5,213 bases of DNA, taken from NCBI GenBank assembly GCA_900546735.1, contig URDW01000143.1, forward strand, positions 1 through 5,213, written 5' to 3'. The notes under the pieces are model-generated. The model was not told the DNA's origin. It did not search any database and saw only the letters and a program-made list of their open reading frames with translations. Positions 1-4,238 of this stretch are shown piece by piece. Every line of letters begins with the position of its first letter. Positions within the stretch are counted from its first letter, which is position 1. A program made the position numbers and the translations under genes. This DNA is from an uncultured Oscillospiraceae bacterium. Lineage in GTDB: Bacteria; Bacillota; Clostridia; Oscillospirales; Acutalibacteraceae.

Positions 1-47
1 GAGATCGCTCAGTGTCTCGTGGGCTCGGAGATGTGTATAAGAGACAG
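1..47 (+). other. Illumina Nextera i7 adapter (library artefact, not native DNA)
   Basis: Bases 29-47 are exactly the 19-base Tn5 mosaic end AGATGTGTATAAGAGACAG. Bases 14-28 are GTCTCGTGGGCTCGG, the Nextera read-2 transposase adapter arm. Bases 1-5 (GAGAT) match the end of the P7 primer. The eight bases between, 6-13 (CGCTCAGT), occupy the i7 index position, and from memory they match Nextera XT v2 index N724. The order P7 tail, index, adapter arm, mosaic end is that of a sequencing library molecule, so this is untrimmed adapter and not a natural transposon end. Native sequence begins at about base 48. Confidence 0.97.
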
Positions 48-61
48 GTGATAATGAAATA

Positions 62-76
62 TCATAATGATTATGA
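62..76. promoter_or_regulatory. Palindromic candidate operator upstream of the XRE regulator
   Basis: TCATAAT-G-ATTATGA is a perfect inverted repeat with 7-base arms around a single G, 47 bases before the start codon at 123. A second, looser inverted pair overlaps it: TGATA at 49-53 and TATCA at 60-64. XRE-family dimers commonly bind such short palindromes near their own promoter, so autoregulation is a reasonable inference. A weak promoter can be drawn nearby (ATGACA at 73-78 as a -35, TATATA at 98-103 as a -10), but the 19-base spacing is poor. The palindrome is seen directly; its role is inferred. Confidence 0.4.
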
Positions 77-122
77 CATCAATAACAGTGGTGAAAATAT
101 ATAAACAGAGCGAAGTGATCCG

Positions 123-434
123 ATGAAAAAAGAGCTGTATTCACTAGCCGACCGCATCAGACTGCTGCGCGAAAGCATGGATCTGACACAGGCAGATCTA
201 GCCAGAATGCTGGGCATTTCGCGCTCCGGCGTAAACGCCTGGGAGATGGGGCTGACCGTACCTTCGACCCAGTACATTGTGGAACTGGCAAAAATTTTTA
301 ATATTTCTGCGGATTATCTGCTGGGGATCGACCAAAACGCGACCATACACATCAACGGGCTGTCCCAAAAGCAGGTACAGGTGCTGATGGACCTGGTGCA
401 CTGCTTTAAAGACGATATGGAAAAGGACGACTGA
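123..434 (+). CDS. XRE-family helix-turn-helix transcriptional regulator
   Basis: This 103-residue protein is a small cytoplasmic DNA-binding regulator. Residues about 8-68 form a Cro/C1-type HTH_3 domain: a first helix (LADRIRLLRES), helix 2 with TQADLARML (22-30), turn GIS, recognition helix SRSGVNAWEMG (33-43), then the typical VPSTQYIVELAKIFNISADYLLG (47-68). The tail (GLSQKQVQVLMDLVHCFKDD, 79-98) is a short amphipathic helix often seen in stand-alone XRE repressors and probably used for dimerisation. The ATG at 123 is the only start upstream of the domain, because an in-frame stop lies at 102-104. No good Shine-Dalgarno is visible (only GCGAAGTGAT). Its target is unknown. It is the only plus-strand gene, converges on the VanZ gene, and may be an orphan or the edge of an element cut by the contig end. 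Confidence 0.9.
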   Translation: MKKELYSLADRIRLLRESMDLTQADLARMLGISRSGVNAWEMGLTVPSTQYIVELAKIFNISADYLLGIDQNATIHINGLSQKQVQVLMDLVHCFKDDMEKDD

Positions 435-606
435 CCGAAACAGAGCTTTGCCCTTTTGCAAGTTGCCGGTAAATCGGCCGCGCTGCCTGCCGCCAAGCCG
501 GTGTTCCAAAGCAGCCCGACCTGCTGCGTGCCCAGCATCTTCTTGACGTAAAATACTATAAAACAACCGGTACCCCATTTTTGACCCATCTGGTTATGTA
601 AAAGCA
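435..606. other. GC-rich intergenic stretch, function not recognised
   Basis: About 170 bases separate the regulator's stop codon from the terminator at 607-632. The composition up to about 540 is GC-rich and coding-like, unlike the AT-rich DNA after 633. On the plus strand the regulator's own frame stays open after its TGA (432-434) to a TAA at 549-551. The minus strand has two overlapping open frames running into the regulator's 3' end. One contains FYVKKMLGTQQVGLLWNTG and opens only with a TTG at 607. None has a convincing ribosome binding site or a family motif I recognise, so I do not call a gene. It could be an untranslated tail, a small RNA ending at the hairpin, a decayed gene or an intergenic repeat. 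Confidence 0.35.
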
Positions 607-632
607 AAAAACCGCACAGCTGTGCGGTTTTT
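607..632. terminator. Perfectly palindromic bidirectional intrinsic terminator
   Basis: The 26 bases are an exact palindrome: AAAAACCGCACAG followed by its reverse complement. As RNA it folds as CCGCAC-AGCU-GUGCGG with an A-tract on one side and five U on the other, so it can terminate transcription on either strand. It lies between convergent genes: the XRE regulator stops at 434 and the VanZ gene stops at 787. It probably serves both, although it is 172 bases beyond the regulator and 154 bases beyond VanZ. Confidence 0.85.
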
Positions 633-690
633 CTGCGTTTTCAGTATGAAATTTTTTGCAATGCAACATGCTTTTTGCTTAAGAAAAACA

Positions 691-717
691 GTAAATTATT
701 TTTCTGATTTAATTTAC
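691..717. repeat. AT-rich inverted repeat in the convergent spacer
   Basis: GTAAATTA (691-698) and TAATTTAC (710-717) are exact inverted copies separated by 11 bases. The stem is almost entirely A/T and lies inside an AT-rich tract, and I can assign it no role. Chance occurrence is quite possible in DNA of this composition. Confidence 0.3.
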
Positions 718-749
718 GCGCGGTCCAACCGGCTTTTTCGACAGTCTCA

Positions 750-766
750 GGCGGCCATAAGCCGCC
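750..766. repeat. GC-rich hairpin just downstream of the VanZ gene
   Basis: GGCGGC (750-755), loop CATAA, GCCGCC (761-766) gives a stable 6-bp stem lying 20 bases beyond the VanZ stop codon. On the minus strand it is followed by TGAGACTGTCGAAAAAG rather than a U-tract, so it does not look like a classical intrinsic terminator. It could protect the 3' end of the transcript or act as a weak stop upstream of the stronger palindrome at 607-632. Confidence 0.45.
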
Positions 767-786
767 CGTTGTTGTTACACCTGTTT

Positions 787-1419
787 TTACTGAACAGGCG
801 GTGCTTTCTTTTGGGCACGCCGTTTTTGCACGATGCGCACCGCCGCCGCACAGACGAAACAGCCAAGCAGTCCGCCCAGTGTATTGACGAGCAGGTCGTC
901 CACATCACAGCTGCGGTGCAGCGGGTACTGGATGACCTCGATCAAAAGGCTGCTGCAAAAAACAACGAGCAGCGACTGCCACCACCTGATTTTTTTAAAA
1001 TTCCACCGCAAAAGTAGAGGAAGCGGCAAAAAGATAAACAGATTGGCCGCAAGGTTCAACACCATTTTCAGCCCGTCAAACGAATGCAGACCGTTTGCCT
1101 GCAGCATGGCAAACTGCTCGCGCAGCGTTTTAAACGGCACCAGATTATAATACCGGAGTGGCGAAAAGGAAACGTCAAAATAAAATTTGCCGCTGTCCAA
1201 AATGCCCATGTCAAAATCCGGCACCAGAAGGATAGAAACGACCAACGCCGCATAAAAAAGCAGCACAAGTCCCGGCGCTACAGCCGAAAACACAAGCGGT
1301 GCACCGCCCTTTTTAGCGCGGCTTTTCCAAACAGCCAGATACACCGCCGCAGGCACCGCAAAAAGCACCAGCGACTTGCAGCCGGCCTGAAAAAAATATT
1401 CTACAATTGGTGCGAACAT
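787..1419 (-). CDS. VanZ-like family membrane protein
   Basis: This 210-residue integral membrane protein carries VanZ-like signatures: NLVPF at 92-96, NLAANLFIFLPLPLLL at 122-137, SLLIEVIQYPL at 157-167, and the family's acidic DVDDLLVNTLGGLLG block at 172-186. Hydrophobic segments suggest five membrane helices at about 14-32, 44-67, 120-138, 147-165 and 176-196, ending in a basic cytoplasmic tail (QKRRAQKK). The founding VanZ of Tn1546 gives low-level teicoplanin resistance by an unclear mechanism. Chromosomal relatives are common in Bacillota and mostly uncharacterised, so resistance should not be assumed here. No vanHAX-type genes are nearby. The ATG start is supported by GGAGGA (1434-1429) 9 bases upstream and by its own promoter at 1458-1485, so it is a single-gene transcription unit. 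Confidence 0.88.
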   Translation of the reverse strand: MFAPIVEYFFQAGCKSLVLFAVPAAVYLAVWKSRAKKGGAPLVFSAVAPGLVLLFYAALVVSILLVPDFDMGILDSGKFYFDVSFSPLRYYNLVPFKTLREQFAMLQANGLHSFDGLKMVLNLAANLFIFLPLPLLLRWNFKKIRWWQSLLVVFCSSLLIEVIQYPLHRSCDVDDLLVNTLGGLLGCFVCAAAVRIVQKRRAQKKAPPVQ

Positions 1420-1457
1420 ACGAAAACGTCCTCCATACCTTCCTGTCTTTGCAATCT

Positions 1458-1485
1458 ATTATGGCAAAACGAACGCAAAAGTCAA
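1458..1485 (-). promoter_or_regulatory. Sigma-70-type promoter for the VanZ gene
   Basis: Read on the minus strand, TTGACT (1485-1480) and CATAAT (1463-1458) are separated by 16 bases. Each element matches five of six consensus positions. Transcription would start near 1450, leaving a leader of about 30 bases that contains the GGAGGA ribosome binding site before the ATG at 1419. The element lies in an AT-rich spacer just below the terminator at 1619-1660, consistent with independent expression of VanZ. Confidence 0.7.
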
Positions 1486-1539
1486 TCGACCCGGCAAAAA
1501 TTCACAAAAATTAAGAAACGGCCGGTAAAAAGTGCCATT

Positions 1540-1583
1540 CAAAACAGTTTCCTATTACTATATCCCTCGAAATAGCTGTTTTG
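1540..1583. repeat. Bulged inverted repeat upstream of the VanZ promoter
   Basis: CAAAACAG (1540-1547) pairs exactly with CTGTTTTG (1576-1583). Further in, CTATT (1552-1556) pairs with AATAG (1571-1575), leaving a 4-base bulge (TTTC) on one arm and a 14-base loop. This gives 13 pairs in total. It lies between the terminator at 1619-1660 and the VanZ -35 box, so it is probably not in the VanZ transcript. It could be a protein-binding site or a chance structure in AT-rich DNA. Confidence 0.35.
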
Positions 1584-1618
1584 TGACAAAAAATTTCAAA
1601 AAAACACATAGAAAAGCA

Positions 1619-1660
1619 AAAATCCAGATTTTCCACAGCGGTGCGGAAAATCTGGATTTT
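1619..1660. terminator. Strong intrinsic terminator after the GNAT remnant
   Basis: A 16-bp perfect stem pairs 1619-1634 with 1645-1660 (arm AAAATCCAGATTTTCC) around a 10-base loop (ACAGCGGTGC). On the minus strand the stem is followed by a T-run (TTTTTGCTTTTC), so it ends transcription coming from the GNAT remnant, whose stop is 15 bases away at 1676. The plus strand also has a T-rich exit (TTTTATATCTTTT), so it could act both ways. Confidence 0.88.
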
Positions 1661-1675
1661 ATATCTTTTATACTG

Positions 1676-1907
1676 TCAGAGCCCTGCTTCCACAAAATGC
1701 ACGGCAGAGGCGTTCCAGTACTTTTGGTAAACGCGCTCTTCTCTGCCGTCCAGATTCAGCTGGTAAAGGCGGAAGGTGACCAGCTGGTTTTTCGGCTGCA
1801 CCAGTTCCCGGTAAGTATACCGGTAGCGCATGCCGATGCGCCGGCAGGTCGGCACGTTCAAATTTCCGAAGCACGAGCCGTTTTGTCGTTCGTAAAACCG
1901 TTTGCAT
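1676..1907 (-). pseudogene. Internally deleted GNAT-type N-acetyltransferase remnant
   Basis: From the ATG at 1907 the frame reads MQTVLRTTKRLVLRKFERAD, a typical RimJ/RimL-like GNAT N-terminus (xLxTxRLxLRxFxxxD). GGAGGG (1917-1912) lies 4 bases upstream. After about 22 codons the similarity moves to another frame: CRRIGMRYRYTYRE (from 1846) followed by LVTFRLYQLNLDG and KYWNASAVHFVE, ending at TGA 1676-1678. To me this looks like the C-terminal part of a Clostridia GNAT protein. The pieces join near 1840-1848, so the central acetyl-CoA-binding core (roughly 100 residues or more) is missing. A simple sequencing frameshift cannot explain this. Without the frame change the ATG frame gives a 79-codon product ending at 1668. 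The C-terminal frame alone is open from an ATG at 1948, but that start lies inside the fol terminator. Catalytic activity is not expected. The GNAT assignment is by eye. Confidence 0.6.
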
Positions 1908-1911
1908 TTTT

Positions 1912-1917
1912 CCCTCC
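1912..1917 (-). promoter_or_regulatory. Ribosome binding site fixing the GNAT remnant start
   Basis: On the minus strand GGAGGG is followed by AAAA and then the ATG at 1907. This near-consensus site supports ATG 1907 as the original start rather than the ATG at 1948, which has no such site and falls within the terminator stem at 1923-1950. Confidence 0.65.
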
Positions 1918-1920
1918 AAC

Positions 1921-1950
1921 AAAAATACGCACCCAGCTGGGTACGCATTT
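1921..1950 (-). terminator. Intrinsic terminator of the fol operon
   Basis: On the minus strand, starting 14 bases after the folK stop, the RNA can fold as AAAUGCGUACCC-AGCU-GGGUGCGUAUUU. This is a 12-bp stem with two G-U pairs and a 4-base loop, running into a U-tract (1925-1921). The core ACCCAGCTGGGT (1931-1942) is a perfect DNA palindrome. It separates the fol operon from the GNAT remnant, whose ribosome binding site begins only 4 bases beyond the U-tract. Translation of the remnant would therefore need read-through. Confidence 0.75.
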
Positions 1951-1964
1951 AAAACTTATTCGTT

Positions 1965-2480
1965 TTACGGCACAGCCGGCAAAAAGAGCGCACAGCCGGC
2001 CGGGGCAAGCGCCTGGTCCGTTACCTGCCTGAGCGCCGGGCGAAGATCCAAAACGCCGAACACACTGCCGCCCGGAAACAAGTCGCAAAGCGGTTGCAGC
2101 ACAAAGCGGCGCGCCAAAAAGCGCGGGTGCGGCAGGGTCAGATTCGGCGTGTTCACACGCACTTCCCTTTCCCCGTCAAACGCAAAGATCAGGTCGCAGT
2201 CCAGCACCCGGGGCGCATTGACATACGGCCGCCGGCGCCCGCGCGACGCCTCAACGCCCAGGCAGGCGCCCAGCATTTCCTGCGGGGCCAGGCCGCTTTC
2301 GAGCAGCACGGCCGCGTTCAAATACACATTGTCATCGGTGCAGCCGACCGGCGCCGTTTCATAAACGCCGGAGACGCGCACCACCTCCGTGCCCGGCAAG
2401 CACGAAAACGCATGGACCGCCGACTGCATGTGTGCGAGCCGGTCGCCGAGGTTGCTGCCGAGCGCCACTAAGTAAAACAC
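1965..2480 (-). CDS. folK: 2-amino-4-hydroxy-6-hydroxymethyldihydropteridine pyrophosphokinase (HPPK)
   Basis: FolK transfers pyrophosphate from ATP to 6-hydroxymethyl-7,8-dihydropterin, giving the activated pterin that dihydropteroate synthase uses. It is a cytoplasmic enzyme. The 171-residue product is of normal length. It shows YLVALGSNLGDR (3-14), the pterin-loop region YETAPVG (40-46), VYLNAAV (52-58), the magnesium-binding PRVLDCDLIF (90-99; Asp94 and Asp96 correspond to the DxD aspartates) and LTLPHPRFLARRFVLQPLCDL (114-134). The usual tryptophan-containing loop before PRxLD reads RRRPYVNA, a mild divergence. The start is GTG at 2480, supported by AAGGGAG (2494-2488) 7 bases upstream and by the family's usual N-terminus. 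It begins 1 base after the folB stop, so translation is probably coupled. It is the last gene of the operon. Confidence 0.95.
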   Translation of the reverse strand: MFYLVALGSNLGDRLAHMQSAVHAFSCLPGTEVVRVSGVYETAPVGCTDDNVYLNAAVLLESGLAPQEMLGACLGVEASRGRRRPYVNAPRVLDCDLIFAFDGEREVRVNTPNLTLPHPRFLARRFVLQPLCDLFPGGSVFGVLDLRPALRQVTDQALAPAGCALFLPAVP

Positions 2481-2481
2481 G

Positions 2482-2844
2482 TTACCGCTCCCTTGTGATA
2501 CACACGCCCACGTCGCCGAATTCGGCCGAGATGGGCGCCTCCGGCTTCGAGACTTTGACGATCACGCGGTCGATCGGGTCGTAATGCTCCAAAATCGCAT
2601 CCGCCACGGCTTCGGCCGCACGCTCCAAAAGGTCGAATTTCTGCGCCGTGAACACCTTTTTGATGCGCTTGATGACCCTTGCGTAGGAGACGGTGTAGTT
2701 CAGGTCGTCGGAAACGCCGGCCGGCTCCAGATCCATAAAACACTTGACGGAAACGTAAAAATTCTGGCCGTTTTCCTTTTCCTCCGGATTTACGCCGTGG
2801 TAGGCAAACAGCTTTAAACGGTCGATGTAAATATAGTCCCTCAT
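2482..2844 (-). CDS. folB: Dihydroneopterin aldolase
   Basis: FolB cleaves 7,8-dihydroneopterin to 6-hydroxymethyl-7,8-dihydropterin and glycolaldehyde; many family members also epimerise the substrate. The 120-residue protein has the full-length DHNA fold and aligns without gaps to the Staphylococcus aureus enzyme as I recall it, so key positions share numbering. These are HG at 16-17, Glu22 in NPEEKENGQ, TVSY ending in Tyr54, LLE with Glu74 (pterin anchor), and catalytic Lys100 in VSKPEAPI. The ATG overlaps the folP stop as ATGA (2844-2841), and AGAGGG lies 10 bases upstream inside folP, so the two are translationally coupled. The active form is normally an octamer of four-stranded subunits. 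The phosphatase that supplies its substrate from the FolE product is not encoded in this window. Confidence 0.96.
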   Translation of the reverse strand: MRDYIYIDRLKLFAYHGVNPEEKENGQNFYVSVKCFMDLEPAGVSDDLNYTVSYARVIKRIKKVFTAQKFDLLERAAEAVADAILEHYDPIDRVIVKVSKPEAPISAEFGDVGVCITRER

Positions 2845-3659
2845 CTTCTTTGTACCCTCTTTCTGATCTCACCGGCCATGCGCACGCCGGCCATCTGCCC
2901 GGCCGGGTCGTGCAGGCGCACCATGTCGGCGCCGCCGAGAATGGCCGCCGTGTCGGCCGCAATGTTGCCGGGGGTCCTTTTTTTTGGTTCCGGCTCGCCG
3001 CTGGCGTAGCCGATGACGCGCTTTCTGGAAGCCGCGAACAGCAGCGGATAGCCCGCCGGTTTATAGGCCGGCACGTTCGCGATCAGGGCAAGGTCCTCTT
3101 CGCGCGTTTTGCCGAAGCCGATGCCCATGTCAAAGCAAAGGCACTCTTTTTTTACGCCGAGCGCCTGCGCCTGCGAAGCCGCGCGGGCAAAAAAGGCGCG
3201 CACGTCCCCGATAATATTTTCCTTTTCGCCGGTGCTGTGCATTATGATCCACCCGGCGCCGTACTTTTTAACGACCGCCGCCATTTTCGGGTTTACTTTG
3301 CCGCTGACGTCGTTGATGATGTGCACGCCGTTTTGCAGGGCCGTTTCGGCCACTTCGGGAAAGTATGTGTCTACCGACAAAACAGCGCCTTCAAAGCCCT
3401 GCAAGTGCTCTAAAACGCCTTTTAAGCGCAGCCACTCCGCCTCCGGTGTGACCGGCACGGCGCCGGGGCGGGTAGACTGGCCGCCGAGGTCGACGATGTC
3501 TACCCCCATGGCCGCAAATTCGCGCACGCGCGCAGCCGCAGCCGACGGGTCAAAAAAATCGCCGCCGTCTGAAAAACTGTCCGGCGTAACGTTGACGATG
3601 CCCATGACCAGCACGTTTTCGCCGTAAGAAAGCGCGCGGTCCCTGCACTGAAACACCAT
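2841..3659 (-). CDS. folP: Dihydropteroate synthase
   Basis: FolP condenses 6-hydroxymethyl-dihydropterin pyrophosphate with p-aminobenzoate to give dihydropteroate. It is a cytoplasmic TIM-barrel enzyme and the sulfonamide target. The 272-residue length is normal. Loop 1 is MGIVNVTPDSFSDGG (19-33) and loop 2 is DLGGQSTRPGA (57-67). SVDT is at 95-98, NDVSG at 116-120 and DMGIGFGKT at 177-185. The pterin/PABA-site SRK is at 211-213 (FAASRKRVIG), and the pyrophosphate-binding RLHD is at 248-251. Loop 2 reads GGQSTRP where GGESTRP is more usual, and SRK is preceded by AA rather than the usual GxS context; neither change removes a catalytic residue. AAAGGGG (3672-3666) lies 6 bases before the ATG, overlapping the folE stop codon. 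It starts 11 bases after folE and overlaps folB by 4. Confidence 0.97.
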   Translation of the reverse strand: MVFQCRDRALSYGENVLVMGIVNVTPDSFSDGGDFFDPSAAAARVREFAAMGVDIVDLGGQSTRPGAVPVTPEAEWLRLKGVLEHLQGFEGAVLSVDTYFPEVAETALQNGVHIINDVSGKVNPKMAAVVKKYGAGWIIMHSTGEKENIIGDVRAFFARAASQAQALGVKKECLCFDMGIGFGKTREEDLALIANVPAYKPAGYPLLFAASRKRVIGYASGEPEPKKRTPGNIAADTAAILGGADMVRLHDPAGQMAGVRMAGEIRKRVQRR

Positions 3660-3670
3660 AAATTACCCCT

Positions 3671-4228
3671 TTATTTGCCCAAAAGCGACAGCACTTCGCT
3701 GCGGCTTTTTGCATCTTTTTTCATACAGCCGCGCAGCGCCGAAGTCTGCGTGACGGCGCCGGCCGCCTTTGCGCCGCGGATCGTCATGCAGGAATGTTCG
3801 GCCTCCATAATAACGGCAACGCCCTTCGGCGAAAGGTTGTCGTTCAGAAAATCGGCAATGTCGTGGGTCAGGCGCTCCTGCACCTGGGGGCGGCGCGCAA
3901 AATGGCCCACGATGCGCGCAAGCTTGGAAAGGCCGATGATCTTATTGTCGCTCGGGATGTAGGCGATGTGCGCCTTGCCGACGAACGGCAAAAGGTGGTG
4001 TTCGCACATGGAGGCAAACGGGATGTCGCGCACAATGACCATTTCGTCGTTGCTTTTTTCGTCAAAAAACTTTAAGTACTGCTTTGGGTCCTCGTGCAGG
4101 CCGCTGAACACCTCGGCATACATGCCGGCCACGCGCCTGGGCGTTTCCTGCAGGCCGGGGCGGTCCGGGTCTTCGCCGACCGCGATCAGGATTTCGCGCA
4201 CGGCCGATTCGATTTTTTCAAGATTCAT
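3671..4228 (-). CDS. folE: GTP cyclohydrolase I (type IA)
   Basis: FolE converts GTP to 7,8-dihydroneopterin triphosphate and formate, the committed step of pterin and folate synthesis. It works in the cytoplasm as a toroidal decamer. The 185-residue length fits bacterial Fol[15 protein letters not shown] (28-41) is the N-terminal signature. The zinc-binding [10 protein letters not shown] (73-82) supplies Cys75 and His78. [20 protein letters not shown] (99-118) and [11 protein letters not shown] (142-152) follow, with Cys147 as the third zinc ligand and His145 at the catalytic position. The third ligand is present, so this is the zinc-dependent FolE1 rather than FolE2. AAGGAG lies just upstream of the ATG, overlapping the end of the preceding LCP-like gene's spacer. 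The gap to that gene is 10 bases and to folP 11 bases, so all are probably on one transcript. Confidence 0.97.
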   Translation of the reverse strand: MNLEKIESAVREILIAVGEDPDRPGLQETPRRVAGMYAEVFSGLHEDPKQYLKFFDEKSNDEMVIVRDIPFASMCEHHLLPFVGKAHIAYIPSDNKIIGLSKLARIVGHFARRPQVQERLTHDIADFLNDNLSPKGVAVIMEAEHSCMTIRGAKAAGAVTQTSALRGCMKKDAKSRSEVLSLLGK

Positions 4229-4238
4229 TGCTTTCTCC

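Noticed and set aside
29..47. Tn5/IS50-type mosaic end that could mark a natural transposon
   Set aside because: It is preceded exactly by the Nextera adapter arm, an 8-base index and the P7 tail, so it is library adapter.
543..562. TTGACG followed by TATAAA resembling a promoter
   Set aside because: The spacing is only 8 bases, far too short for a sigma-70 promoter.
622..1017. Plus-strand open frame starting inside the bidirectional terminator
   Set aside because: The start codon lies within the hairpin, there is no ribosome binding site, and the second half is antisense to VanZ.
787..1419. Glycopeptide resistance determinant
   Set aside because: VanZ-like proteins are widespread and no vanH, vanA, vanX, vanY or vanRS genes are present, so a resistance role is not supported by this window.
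1084..1575. Plus-strand open frame (163 codons) opposite the VanZ gene
   Set aside because: Its composition (Lys/Arg/His/Gln-rich) is the antisense signature of a hydrophobic membrane protein; the VanZ-like frame explains the DNA.
1532..2032. Plus-strand open frame (166 codons) covering the terminator, GNAT remnant and end of folK
   Set aside because: It runs through two terminator stems and antisense to folK, with no recognisable domain or start signal.
2850..3413. Long plus-strand open frame (187 codons) opposite folP
   Set aside because: It is a shadow of the GC-rich folP gene, with no ribosome binding site and no family motif; folP motifs on the minus strand are unambiguous.
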